NCBI GenBank assembly: GCA_965371665.1
Contig: CBDUZI010000063.1
Coordinates: 1-18,064 of the forward strand
From: JAUVAV01 sp965371665
Lineage (GTDB): Bacteria > Oederibacteriota > JAAXVQ01 > JAUVAV01
Direction: 5' to 3'
DNA length: 18,064 nt
Numbering within the stretch: the stretch's first letter is position 1; each line of letters begins with the position of its first letter. A program made the translations under genes and the position numbers. Shown piece after piece: positions 8,064 to 15,136 of this stretch. A model generated the notes under the pieces. The model saw only the letters and a program-made list of their open reading frames with translations, did not search any database and was not told the origin of the DNA.

Positions 8064-8235
8064 GGAGTTAGTTTATAATTCTGCTGCAAAACCCCCTAAG
8101 AAGTCATTGCGAGCGACCGTAGGGAGCGCGGCAATCTGATTTCATCCTTATAAAATCGTGATTGCTTCGTCGCTACTGCTCCTCGCAAAGACAGCAAAAA
8201 TGGTTTTACAGCAGAATCGTTTATAAACTACGTCC
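8064..8235. mobile_element. Nested palindromic MITE-like element
   Basis: The outer inverted repeats are about 30 bp: GGAGTTAGTTTATAATTCTG... (8064-8093) against its imperfect complement at 8202-8235. They differ by a 4-base insertion and a few changes. Inside is a second inverted repeat of another family, GTCATTGCGAGCGACC... (about 8102-8136) against GATTGCTTCGTCGCTAC... (about 8160-8193). The outer end belongs to the same family as the repeats at 144-228 and 16571-16620. No coding capacity. No convincing target duplication was found. Confidence 0.75.
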
Positions 8236-8784
8236 TCTACTTGTCCCCTGCTTGGTTTTAAATTGAGTGATAAATTGCTGATACTTTTTTAGATGATTTT
8301 CCTTTAAAGCCCAGGCCCGTACATCTCGCCAAACAATCTTATGCTTTTTAGCCACCAGGAGTGCTTGATTAAAAGCCTGATAATCATCCCAATAAAAATA
8401 AGCCGCCAGGCGATCTTTTACACAATCGGTGGGCGTAAGTAGTTTGATTTTGCCCAGCGAAGTTCTCATCTCCCTAAAAACAGTTATAGCTTTATCCCCT
8501 ATGGCCACGGGCGGGGCAACAAATTCGATATATAAAGGACAACCCGTCTTTTCAAAATGACGACTGCTCTTGGGCTCAAATCCCAGAATATGGAGTGCGG
8601 CTCTGACCGCCGGCATAGGCGCATAAGTAATCATATCCATATCTTTAGAAACATATTGATTCCGGCTGTAAATCGAGACGCAAGCTCCGCCGACAAGCAC
8701 GGCTTCAATCCCGTGCGTTCGCAAGGTCTTTCCCACAATGGCCGCTAGTTCCTTTAGCGTTATTGTTTTCCAGGAAAAACTCAT
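8221..8784 (-). CDS. Nucleotidyltransferase-fold protein of a two-gene module
   Basis: This 187-residue protein has the minimal nucleotidyltransferase signature: VGGACVSIYSRNQ (about residues 31-43), then KDMDM with two acids near 48-50. A third acidic position is in PLYIEFVAPP (about 84-93). The later part has the helical LLTPTDCVKDRLAAYFYW segment seen in such proteins. The fold is shared with AbiEii-type toxins and MNT antitoxins. The exact subfamily (DUF6036-like) is my best guess. Its ATG overlaps the regulator stop as ATGA, so the two form one unit. The last few residues and the stop codon come from the end of the repeat element at 8064-8235, so the C terminus may have been altered by that insertion. 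Function in this cell is not known. Confidence 0.75.
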   Translation of the reverse strand: MSFSWKTITLKELAAIVGKTLRTHGIEAVLVGGACVSIYSRNQYVSKDMDMITYAPMPAVRAALHILGFEPKSSRHFEKTGCPLYIEFVAPPVAIGDKAITVFREMRTSLGKIKLLTPTDCVKDRLAAYFYWDDYQAFNQALLVAKKHKIVWRDVRAWALKENHLKKYQQFITQFKTKQGTSRGRSL

Positions 8785-9110
8785 AGCGGTTTGCCGGGGC
8801 GCCGGGGCCGTGTCCTGACTGTGAAATATTTTTCAAGTTGGTCCTCCGGCAGGTAGGAAAAAGCTTTTTCCAGCAGGCGTTGTATCTCTCGCAGCAAAGG
8901 ATATCTGGGATTGAATTCATAGATCCGCGTCCGCCCAAATTTGCGGCTGACTACGACGTTGCCAATCTCCAGGCGTTTTAACTGCTGCTGCACGGCATTG
9001 ACGGGCAAGCCGAACCGTTCCGACATCCCCTGGGGGTAACCCTGCTTGTGCCGCCAGAGAAAAAACAGGACTTTTTCGATCGTTGCGTTGCCAAACAAAG
9101 CCTCAAACAC
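8781..9110 (-). CDS. Winged-helix transcriptional regulator (module partner)
   Basis: This is a 109-residue protein starting at GTG 9110, chosen because GGGAG lies about 7 nt upstream. The longer open frame to 9386 crosses the palindrome at 9193-9226, the operator and an RNA gene promoter, and is rejected. The start FEALFGNATIEKVLFFLW and the helix-turn-helix SERFGLPVNAVQQQLKRLE (about residues 29-47) followed by a wing (VVVSRKFGRTRIYEFN) fit a small ArsR-like winged-helix fold. Such regulators often precede a nucleotidyltransferase gene of the kind found next. Four phased half-sites lie just upstream, which suggests self-repression. Whether the pair is a toxin-antitoxin system or a simple regulated enzyme is open. 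Confidence 0.75.
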   Translation of the reverse strand: MFEALFGNATIEKVLFFLWRHKQGYPQGMSERFGLPVNAVQQQLKRLEIGNVVVSRKFGRTRIYEFNPRYPLLREIQRLLEKAFSYLPEDQLEKYFTVRTRPRRPGKPL

Positions 9111-9125
9111 GGCAAGTCTCCCATA

Positions 9126-9162
9126 ACCATATTTATTGGTAATATTACCATATATTATGGTA
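9126..9162. promoter_or_regulatory. Phased operator over the regulator promoter
   Basis: Four half-sites alternate in direction: ACCA 9126-9129, TGGT 9137-9140, ACCA 9147-9150 and TGGT 9158-9161. Their centres are 11, 10 and 11 bp apart, close to one DNA turn. They make a perfect 14-bp palindrome TGGTAATATTACCA (9137-9150) and a perfect 7-3-7 palindrome TACCATA/TATGGTA (9146-9162). The block begins 16 bp before the GTG of the regulator and covers a possible minus-strand -10 (TAATAT). Autoregulation is inferred. Confidence 0.7.
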
Positions 9163-9192
9163 TCTCGTAAAGTCTGAAAATAGTCGGGCCGG

Positions 9193-9226
9193 GTTGTAGG
9201 GTCGACGCATGCTTCGCCCCTACAAC
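9193..9226. repeat. 34-bp near-perfect palindrome
   Basis: GTTGTAGGGTCGACGCAT meets GCTTCGCCCCTACAAC around a GCATGC centre. The arms match except for a couple of positions. It resembles short palindromes scattered between genes in many environmental genomes. It lies between the regulator promoter and the RNA gene promoter. Confidence 0.8.
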
Positions 9227-9291
9227 TGCCAATAAAGCCGTAATTTTTTAACGATACCCATAACATTATTATAAAACTTCGCCGGAAAGAA

Positions 9292-9320
9292 TTGCTTTTT
9301 CCGGACTTCGGTGCTATACT
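9292..9320 (+). promoter_or_regulatory. Sigma70-type promoter of the RNA gene
   Basis: A -35 box TTGCTT (9292-9297), a spacer of exactly 17 bp and a -10 box TATACT (9315-9320) are present, with an extended TG at 9312-9313. Transcription would start near 9327. Confidence 0.75.
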
Positions 9321-9326
9321 TACATT

Positions 9327-9479
9327 ATAGCTTTTTGAGTTGTCATCGCCAGGGCACAACCTCCCTAAAGAGGCTGGCCGTTGCAAGGCGGTCAGAACGG
9401 GGCGATGGACAAATTCAACTAATGTGACGCCGGCTGGATATTGTTATCCAATGTATTACAGCAGGCGTCACATTTTTTT
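9327..9479 (+). ncRNA. Candidate standalone structured RNA, about 150 nt
   Basis: The stretch from the promoter above to a strong terminator has no plausible reading frame but folds well. Stem P1 pairs 9337-9350 (GAGTTGTCATCGCC) with 9401-9416, about 14 pairs with small bulges. Inside it are two hairpins: CCTC/GAGG (9360-9363, 9370-9373) and CTGGCCG/CGGTCAG (9374-9380, 9389-9395, 8-nt loop). A terminator domain follows. No plus-strand gene follows, so it is not an ordinary leader. It lacks the conserved bases of SRP RNA, the common riboswitches I could test by eye, or tRNA. I do not recognise the family; a divergent 6S-like role cannot be excluded. Confidence 0.6.
9421..9479 (+). terminator. 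Terminator of the RNA gene
   Basis: AATGTGACGCC (9421-9431) pairs perfectly over 11 bp with GGCGTCACATT (9464-9474), and the T run is 9473-9479. A second small hairpin TGGATA/TATCCA (9435-9440, 9445-9450) stands inside the loop, giving a branched terminator. Confidence 0.88.
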
Positions 9480-9512
9480 GTAGCCTTATCTTCCGCTGAT
9501 TAATCATAAAGA

Positions 9513-9529
9513 GGACGGTCACTCCGTCC
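9513..9529 (-). terminator. Possible weak terminator after the exported protein gene
   Basis: Minus-strand GGACGG and CCGTCC form a 6-bp stem with loop AGTGA, followed by TCTTTAT. It starts 8 bp after the stop at 9537. The T run is poor, and the same sequence type occurs in other intergenic repeats here. Confidence 0.4.
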
Positions 9530-9536
9530 CCTGGTC

Positions 9537-10217
9537 CTAAAACTTCACCTGATAATTAATGCCGCATTTCAGGATGAGGGGGTTGGTGAAATCTCCAGCC
9601 TTTAACGTCGTCATTATCCCGTGAAAAGACGCCCCCAGCTTGGAAAATTCACCCAGCAGCCATTTAACTTCCAGGCCCAAATTCACCAATGGTTCCAGAG
9701 ATCTTTGATCTAATGATCCGTTGTTTCCCATACTGGAATCCTCTCTATTCACCCACTCCCAGGCTACGCGCTGAAAAAAGTATCCGGCTCCGAAGCCGTT
9801 CTCGATACCGATTTCCAGCGGACCGGTATTAAATGAGTATTTATATTTCGCTGTTAAAACAGGACCCATAATTACTGTTTTTACTTGCCAGTCCTGGGTA
9901 TATGCCGTGGGCCAGTCAGCCAACACTGCAAAAGAATTCTGGCCCATCATCATCATGAAGCCGGGACCTATGCCGGCTTCTAATCCGGGAGCGGTAGCAA
10001 TTTCGATTCCCCGTACCATCTCAGCCATAACTCCATAGGTTGTCATGCCTACGACCGCATAGGTTGTTTCATAAAATCCATCACCTATCAGTAAACTCCA
10101 ATTCAAACCCAGTGTATCTTGGCATTGACTTTCGCTCTCAGCCCGGGCGCCGGCCATAGGCGCAAAAGCCATAAGCACGCCCAGAAGTATTGAAATTAAA
10201 TAATTTCTTGTTTTCAT
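9537..10217 (-). CDS. Exported protein, probable outer-membrane beta-barrel-like
   Basis: This is a 226-residue protein of no recognised family. Residues 1-26 are a clear Sec signal peptide (basic start, hydrophobic core, AGARA before ESES), with no lipobox. The mature part is rich in alternating polar/hydrophobic stretches and aromatic residues. It ends INYQVKF, a terminal aromatic as in many outer-membrane barrels. It has several glycine-rich turns (GIENGFGAGYFF, GLEAGIGPGFMMMM). A periplasmic or outer-membrane location is inferred; transport or structural function cannot be told. AAAGGG lies about 9 nt ahead of the ATG. It stands alone, between the RNA gene and a repeat element, and has no operon partner. 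Confidence 0.72.
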   Translation of the reverse strand: MKTRNYLISILLGVLMAFAPMAGARAESESQCQDTLGLNWSLLIGDGFYETTYAVVGMTTYGVMAEMVRGIEIATAPGLEAGIGPGFMMMMGQNSFAVLADWPTAYTQDWQVKTVIMGPVLTAKYKYSFNTGPLEIGIENGFGAGYFFQRVAWEWVNREDSSMGNNGSLDQRSLEPLVNLGLEVKWLLGEFSKLGASFHGIMTTLKAGDFTNPLILKCGINYQVKF

Positions 10218-10280
10218 ATTTATTTCCCTTTCCTAATTTAGTTAGTCTCTGTTGCGGAAACAGTTTATTTCTCTAATTGT

Positions 10281-10411
10281 GTCATTCCCGCATGCCTTAA
10301 GCGGGAATCCAGTGACTTATTTGCCTTGATTTATTCCTGTTTTATCAAAGCCGCTGGATTCTCGCCAGTCCTGGATGATTTTGTCCAGGGATAAAAGCAT
10401 TCGGGAATGAC
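10281..10411. repeat. Palindromic dispersed repeat, 131 bp
   Basis: The ends GTCATTCCCGCATGC (10281-10295) and GCATTCGGGAATGAC (10397-10411) are inverted with one mismatch. A second inverted pair contains GGGAATCCAG and CTGGATTCTC. A central hairpin CCTGGATGATTTTGTCCAGG lies at 10370-10389. The same hairpin, inverted and 19 of 20 identical, is at 16959-16978. The repeat fills the gap between the exported protein gene and the FAD oxidoreductase stop. Confidence 0.8.
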
Positions 10412-10431
10412 AACTTAAAAACCACCCTTTC

Positions 10432-11724
10432 CTATTTTTTTATCACCGCATGCTTCCCCGCCAGAATGGCATCCTCCATGGCGGAATATTCCCAACCGCC
10501 CCAGCGTCCTATGCTGGTTATGCCTCGCGCCTCTAAGTAATTCAGAATTAATTTGCGTGCCGCGGAATGATTTTTATCATATATCACATACGCGTATGGC
10601 AGATATTGCAAATATTCTTTTTCTATAATATCTTTTTTTTCCAGCAGCCCGGCTTTGATTAAATCCCGGCACACGCGGCGGGCTAAGTTCTTCCGGTCTT
10701 CCCAGCCTGTGCCGGCCTTGACCGCCACCTCGGCGCTCAACACGCTGCGCCCCCGGGGCGCCATCCGTCCGTAATTAGAGGGAAAACCCACCCGGTAGAA
10801 GGAATACTCCTCTTCCGGAAAATAAAGCCAATGCGCATTGTGCCGCCGGGGACGGCTCACGCCCAGGTTTACAATTACCACCGAGTTGGAATGCAACTGT
10901 TGCGCGGCTTCCAGTATCTTGCGGGGCGGCTGTTCCAGCATAGCCACTAATGCGGGCAAGGGCAGGGTAGAGATCAGCCGCTGCCAGGCGATTCTTCCCG
11001 GTCCGATTATATCCACGTTCCGCCGGCGGGGGTCCACGCTAATGACCCGGGCATTCAGGCTTAGCCGGGAAATACCCGCGGTGAGCGCCTGCCCCAGAAT
11101 TCCTATTCCGCCGGTCTTGGGATACCAAAATTGAGCGTTATATCCTCCGCCTTCCGGAATATCCGCAAACGCGCCTCTGATTACCCGGCTACAATCAGGC
11201 TGGGGCACATAGTTGCCCATCCACTCTAATGTCAGTTCCGAGGGCGGAAGGGTCCAGAGTTTGTGGTTATACGGTTCAAAGAAAATCCGGGAAATGCTCT
11301 TGCCAAAAGTCGCTTGGGTCCATGCCTGGAAATTGCGCGGGCTTTTTTTCTCTAAAACCGCGGCTTCCAAATAGCGTCGGATACAGTCACCTTTAACCTC
11401 GGGCTCCAGGCCGAAAGTATTAGCCTGAAAAGGGTATCGCACCTCGGTATCCCTGAGATGAACGCGCGCATCCCGCACCCTGACTTGGAATTTCCCGGGT
11501 AAAAGCTTCCGGATTAAACCCTGTACTTCCGGAGTGCGCAAATGCAAAAGATGTCCGGCCCGGTCAAAGCTGTAACCTTCCTCCCGGTCCGTAACACACA
11601 CACCTCCGGCCTGCGCCTCGGCTTCAAATATTCTGGCGCCGGGCCCGGCATAATAGGCAGCCGAAAGTCCGGCCAGGCCGGCGCCCAGAATTACTAATCC
11701 TTCGTCCTGGTGCCGGGTTCTCAT
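10432..11724 (-). CDS. FAD-dependent amine oxidase / protoporphyrinogen oxidase-like protein
   Basis: This 430-residue flavoprotein begins with the dinucleotide fold LVILGAGLAGLSAAYY (Gly 14, 16, 19), followed by EAEAQAGGVC and a DRAGHLLHL segment. The middle has LEWMGNYVPQPD and NAQFWYPKTGGIGILGQAL, seen in the COG1232 group that includes UDP-galactopyranose-mutase-like and HemG/HemY-like enzymes. The C-terminal FAD segment is GRWGGWEYSAMEDAILAGKHA. The start ATG 11724 overlaps the previous stop as ATGA, with AGGAG seven bases upstream. As the last gene of a glycan operon it more likely acts on a sugar or lipid carrier than on haem, but this is inference; no haem genes are near. Confidence 0.8.
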   Translation of the reverse strand: MRTRHQDEGLVILGAGLAGLSAAYYAGPGARIFEAEAQAGGVCVTDREEGYSFDRAGHLLHLRTPEVQGLIRKLLPGKFQVRVRDARVHLRDTEVRYPFQANTFGLEPEVKGDCIRRYLEAAVLEKKSPRNFQAWTQATFGKSISRIFFEPYNHKLWTLPPSELTLEWMGNYVPQPDCSRVIRGAFADIPEGGGYNAQFWYPKTGGIGILGQALTAGISRLSLNARVISVDPRRRNVDIIGPGRIAWQRLISTLPLPALVAMLEQPPRKILEAAQQLHSNSVVIVNLGVSRPRRHNAHWLYFPEEEYSFYRVGFPSNYGRMAPRGRSVLSAEVAVKAGTGWEDRKNLARRVCRDLIKAGLLEKKDIIEKEYLQYLPYAYVIYDKNHSAARKLILNYLEARGITSIGRWGGWEYSAMEDAILAGKHAVIKK

Positions 11725-12731
11725 CTTGGCTCCTGCATGGAAAAACCGCCCAGGCGCTCGGCTAGGAATAATGCCAGCAGCCCGATCCCCAGATATATTA
11801 GCAGCGACCACTGCATGGCCATTTGCATCGAGGCGTAGGCAATTAATCCCAAACTCAAGCTCGCTCCCCATAGGATGAACACGGTTTGCTTCCGGCTAAG
11901 ACCCATTTTAACCATGCGCAGAGCCAGGTGATCCGGGCTGCCCCGGAACATCGAGTCTCCGCGGCGATGCCGGATAAACATGATGAATAAAGTGTCAAAA
12001 ATCGGCACAGCTAAAATCAGCAGCGGCGCCAGCACTGCCAGGGGATTAATCCTCGAGTAACTCTCGCCGACGGCCACCGAGGCCAGCACAAACCCCATCA
12101 TCAGGGCCCCGGTATCTCCCAGATAAATGCGGGCGCGGGGGAAATTGTGCGGAATAAACCCGAGCGCCGCTCCGCCCAGCGCTGCCACGATGTACATATC
12201 ATTAAACCTGCCGTTCTGGGCCGCGATCATAAAAAAGACAGCCGCGGCAATTATGCTTACTCCGGACGACAATCCGTCCATGACATCTATCAGGTTCATG
12301 GCATTCGTTATGCCTACTACCCAGAAGACGGTCAGCACTATGGATAACATGGGCTGATGAATGAATTGCAGGCGCATATTGCAGATAATTAAAATCAGCA
12401 CCGCCGCGGTCTGCCCGATAAATTTTATCAGGGGTGACAGACTATGTTTATCATCTATCATTCCCAGAATAGCTATCAGCGTGGTTCCGGTAATCACGCC
12501 TACAACGCCGATCACGGTCCCGTCCTGCCACAGCTTCACTCCCACCAGGGATATCATGAACCCCAGGTAAACCGTCAGTCCTCCCAGATACGGAACCGGC
12601 TTCTCATGTCTTTTCAAACGCTTATCCGGATAATCCAGCATGTTCAGACGCCGGGCCAGCCATCCCGCCGCCGGGGTCAGCCCCAGGGTCACCGCGAACC
12701 CTATCAGGACAATATAAAGACTCGGTATCAT
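11721..12731 (-). CDS. WecA/MraY-family polyprenyl-phosphate glycosyl-1-phosphate transferase
   Basis: This integral membrane enzyme would put the first sugar-1-phosphate on undecaprenyl phosphate to begin an O-antigen, exopolysaccharide or similar glycan. The 336-residue protein has about ten hydrophobic segments. Family motifs are PVPYLGGL (about 46-53), the Asp pair in GMIDDKHSL (about 90-98), NLIDVMDGLSSG (about 146-157), YLGDTGALMMG (about 203-213) and PIFDTLF. The late cytoplasmic loop reads GSPDHLALRM, so only one His of the WecA HxHH-like motif is kept. AAGGAG is 6-7 nt before the ATG. It overlaps both neighbours as ATGA. WecA-like rather than MraY is judged from the context and loops. 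Confidence 0.9.
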   Translation of the reverse strand: MIPSLYIVLIGFAVTLGLTPAAGWLARRLNMLDYPDKRLKRHEKPVPYLGGLTVYLGFMISLVGVKLWQDGTVIGVVGVITGTTLIAILGMIDDKHSLSPLIKFIGQTAAVLILIICNMRLQFIHQPMLSIVLTVFWVVGITNAMNLIDVMDGLSSGVSIIAAAVFFMIAAQNGRFNDMYIVAALGGAALGFIPHNFPRARIYLGDTGALMMGFVLASVAVGESYSRINPLAVLAPLLILAVPIFDTLFIMFIRHRRGDSMFRGSPDHLALRMVKMGLSRKQTVFILWGASLSLGLIAYASMQMAMQWSLLIYLGIGLLALFLAERLGGFSMQEPR

Positions 12732-13915
12732 GCGTCTCTCCTTAATCTTCGATAAATTTTATCCATCTGACCGGCCGGCACGTCCCAGTCATACTCTTTC
12801 CGGGCCAGCTTCCGGGCCGCTTGGCGAAGCCGTTCGGCCAGACCTTCATCCCGGCATAACCTGATTACCTGTTGGGCAAAAGCCGCGGGAGTATTGCCCA
12901 CCAGAAGATGTTTTTCATCTTCCGCCTGGAGATTCTCCGCCACTAAGGGCGTAACCACTGCCGGCAGGCCGGCCGCAAAATATTCCAGAACCTTGAACTG
13001 GCGGCCGGTGGCTATGTCCAGGGGACAAATCGCAACCCGCGCCTGGTGAAAAAAAGGCTCCAGCCGCGGTACTACTCCGGCAAATTCTACTCCGGCATAT
13101 TGCCATCCCTGATCCCGGGCCGCAGGTTTTTGGCCGGCTATGGTCAGGCGGGCTTGCGGTATTTCGGCCCGGATCCGCGGCCAAATCTCCTCGCAAAATT
13201 TTCTAAGCCCCTCTTGGTTGGGAACATACCGCATGTTTCCGACAAAAAGCACCTCCGGTGTTGTCACCAGCTTAGCGCGCGGGGTTAAGGCTTGCGTATC
13301 CACACCGTTGGTTATCACCTGGATATCCCCGGCTGCTCCGAGCTGATACAGCGCCTCGCGGTCCCGGTCTGAGGAAATCAGGCAAGTATCGAACTGCCGG
13401 GAAACCCACGCCTCATATTCCTTCAGACACCGGACTTCACGCTTTAAATAGCCTTGCTTCCACCAGGAATTTTTTACTTTCGTTCGCGCTTGAAAATAGC
13501 GCGCCAGCGAATCCGTATAATCCAACACTCGCCTTCCCGGGTGCGCTTCCAAGGCATAAGGCGCCATCCGCAGCCGGTAGGCATGAATGACATCTATCCT
13601 GTATTCCTTTACAGCCTGCCGCACCCTGTCTCGCATCTGCTGCGATTGAAAGGCCGCAATATTCAGCGGCTGCCGGCCAGGCCAGGCTTTGATGCAGTTG
13701 TATATAATCCGGCCCCGGGTTATCTCTACGCCCTCCACCCCAGCGCACTCTTTTTTCAGTAGCTGCAGATTTTTTCTTTCCTCCGGACCCCGCAGGAAAC
13801 AAAGCAGGTGTACGCGGTGCCGCCGCGCCAAATGCCGGAGCAGGTGGCAGGCGCGCTGACGATCGCCGTCTACCAGGGGATAAGGGACTATGGGAGAAAG
13901 AAAAAGAATGTTCAT
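12728..13915 (-). CDS. Glycosyltransferase, TIGR03087/PEP-CTERM-associated type
   Basis: This is a GT-B fold sugar transferase of 395 residues. MNILFLSPIVPYPLVDGDRQR at the N terminus, a DVIHAYRLRMAPYA segment, LDYTDSLARYF and, in the C-terminal domain, VLFVGNMRYVPNQEGLRKF and FKVLEYFAAGLPAVVTP fit the family linked with exopolysaccharide and EpsH/PEP-CTERM loci. The gene opens a three-gene operon with ATGA overlaps to the phosphoglycosyltransferase and the FAD oxidoreductase. The ATG at 13915 is chosen over a GTG at 13933, which has no ribosome site; even so GGAG is only three bases away. No exosortase or PEP-CTERM protein is in the window, so the precise pathway is not fixed. Confidence 0.85.
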   Translation of the reverse strand: MNILFLSPIVPYPLVDGDRQRACHLLRHLARRHRVHLLCFLRGPEERKNLQLLKKECAGVEGVEITRGRIIYNCIKAWPGRQPLNIAAFQSQQMRDRVRQAVKEYRIDVIHAYRLRMAPYALEAHPGRRVLDYTDSLARYFQARTKVKNSWWKQGYLKREVRCLKEYEAWVSRQFDTCLISSDRDREALYQLGAAGDIQVITNGVDTQALTPRAKLVTTPEVLFVGNMRYVPNQEGLRKFCEEIWPRIRAEIPQARLTIAGQKPAARDQGWQYAGVEFAGVVPRLEPFFHQARVAICPLDIATGRQFKVLEYFAAGLPAVVTPLVAENLQAEDEKHLLVGNTPAAFAQQVIRLCRDEGLAERLRQAARKLARKEYDWDVPAGQMDKIYRRLRRDA

Positions 13916-14207
13916 TCGCTCCGCTTTTCTCACGGAAAAATCCGGTTATAAAACTCTTTAAGCAGCTCTCCCGGGGATCTTTAATAACCCCCTTGGCTGC
14001 GTCTTCACCTTATGGCACTGTCGCCCACCAGCGTTGGCCGGGAGCTCCCTCGTTTCACTCGGGATGACGAATTTACAAAAGCATCTTATCAGAAAACCGA
14101 ATAAAAACCAGTAAAATGGCTGAGGTTTTAAATCCGGCCCCGGGCGGGCCCCTTAAAACATAATCAGGCCCTCGGCCAGTTGTTCCATTTTTCCAGCCAC
14201 GCAGCGG
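13916..14207. other. Gap without a gene; fragment of a dispersed repeat
   Basis: No gene is supported. About 14042-14070 carries one arm of a common dispersed repeat (CTCCCTCGTTTCACTCGGGATGACGA). GGCCCCGGGCGGGCCCC near 14134-14150 is a GC-rich near-palindrome, but it has no T run. A promoter for the glycan operon must lie here, but I see no convincing -35/-10 pair. Confidence 0.5.
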
Positions 14208-14900
14208 TTACTGGGAAGGTTTTTTTCTATACACCAGCCCGGCAATAAAAATACTGATTTCCAGCAGCAACCAGAGCGGCACGGCCAGCAGGATCTGTGA
14301 AATGATATCCGGCGGAGTCAAAAAAGCCGCTATTATGAATAACAACACGATAACCACCCGGCGCTGCCTTTTCAGTGCCTCCGGTGTAATCATGCCGAAT
14401 TGGGATAAAAAGAAAACCACCAGCGGCAGTTCAAACATCAGCCCAAAAACCAGGAGCATCCAAAACAGGAAAGAAAAATAGGCGCTAATCGAAATCATGG
14501 GAGTTAAGGTGGCCATGGACTGACTTAGAAAAAATTGTATGCTCAAGGGCACGATGAGCGCATGGGCAAAAAGCGCTCCCGAAAAAAACAACAAAACGGA
14601 GAGCGGTAAATACACCAGAATATTTTTCTTCTCTTTTCGGGTCAGTCCTTTGGCAGCAAAGCTCCATAGTTGATAAAAGATAACCGGGATAGCCGCCAGG
14701 CAACCGGCAAACAGGGACACTTTGATTTTTGCCAGGAATGCTTCAAATGGTTTGATAAATACCAATTTCTCAATGGGGCGTGAAAAGAACAGGATTAATT
14801 CCTCAGCAAACAGATACGCGCCGATCGTCGCCAGAACCAGGGTAATCACCATCCAGAAGATTCGTTGCCGCAATTCTTCCAGATGGGAAAGGAAGGTCAT
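14208..14900 (-). CDS. tatC: Sec-independent translocase subunit TatC
   Basis: TatC is the receptor of the twin-arginine pathway, which binds the RR signal peptide of folded substrates. The 230-residue protein starts MTFLSHLEELRQRI, the standard TatC opening. A Pro-containing first loop follows (SRPIEKLVFIKPFEAFLAKIKVSLFAG) and six hydrophobic segments. FELPLVVFFLSQFG and FLTPPDIISQILLAVPLWLLLE are family marks. The ATG at 14900 has GGAG about 8 nt upstream; upstream in-frame codons would extend into basic sequence with no family support. It follows tatA by 37 bp. No tatB-like third gene is seen, so this may be a minimal TatAC system. No Tat substrate is evident in the window. Confidence 0.95.
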   Translation of the reverse strand: MTFLSHLEELRQRIFWMVITLVLATIGAYLFAEELILFFSRPIEKLVFIKPFEAFLAKIKVSLFAGCLAAIPVIFYQLWSFAAKGLTRKEKKNILVYLPLSVLLFFSGALFAHALIVPLSIQFFLSQSMATLTPMISISAYFSFLFWMLLVFGLMFELPLVVFFLSQFGMITPEALKRQRRVVIVLLFIIAAFLTPPDIISQILLAVPLWLLLEISIFIAGLVYRKKPSQ

Positions 14901-14937
14901 ACTCTGCTCCGGCTGCCGGTTGCGGCCGGAACGCGGG

Positions 14938-15126
14938 TTACTTTTTTTTAGCTTTTTTGTCTGCTTCAATATCCGAAACTGCCTCCTTGAATTCATTCGC
15001 CTCTTTTTTAAACATTTTCATTCCTTTGCCCAAAGCCCTTCCGATTTCAGGTAATTTCCTGGCTCCGAACAACAATAGGATGATAACCAATATTACCAGA
15101 AGTTCCGGTAATCCCAGACCAAACAT
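14938..15126 (-). CDS. tatA: Sec-independent translocase subunit TatA
   Basis: This small pore-forming Tat subunit has 62 residues. It has one N-terminal membrane helix (LPELLVILVIILLLFGARKLPEIG, with the Phe-Gly hinge at about 21-22), then an amphipathic helix and a Lys-rich tail. The ATG at 15126 is set by GAGGAGG about 5-6 bases upstream; a start six codons earlier would bury that site. The upstream 36-residue gene ends inside the same ribosome site, so translation is probably coupled. Followed by tatC. Confidence 0.94.
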   Translation of the reverse strand: MFGLGLPELLVILVIILLLFGARKLPEIGRALGKGMKMFKKEANEFKEAVSDIEADKKAKKK

Positions 15127-15136
15127 AGCTTCCTCC

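Noticed and set aside
9111..9386. N-terminal extension of the winged-helix protein to an upstream start.
   Set aside because: It would translate the operator, a palindromic repeat and part of the RNA gene; the GTG at 9110 has a good ribosome site and gives family length.
9327..9479. SRP RNA, 6S RNA, tRNA or a c-di-GMP, TPP, FMN, SAM or fluoride riboswitch as identity of the structured RNA.
   Set aside because: The conserved bases of SRP RNA, tRNA and these riboswitches are not seen, and no gene follows on the plus strand. A 6S match was not convincing by eye, though a covariance search could still find a divergent one.
14134..14150. GC-rich palindrome after tatC as its terminator.
   Set aside because: No T run follows on the minus strand and it is about 60 bp from the stop codon.
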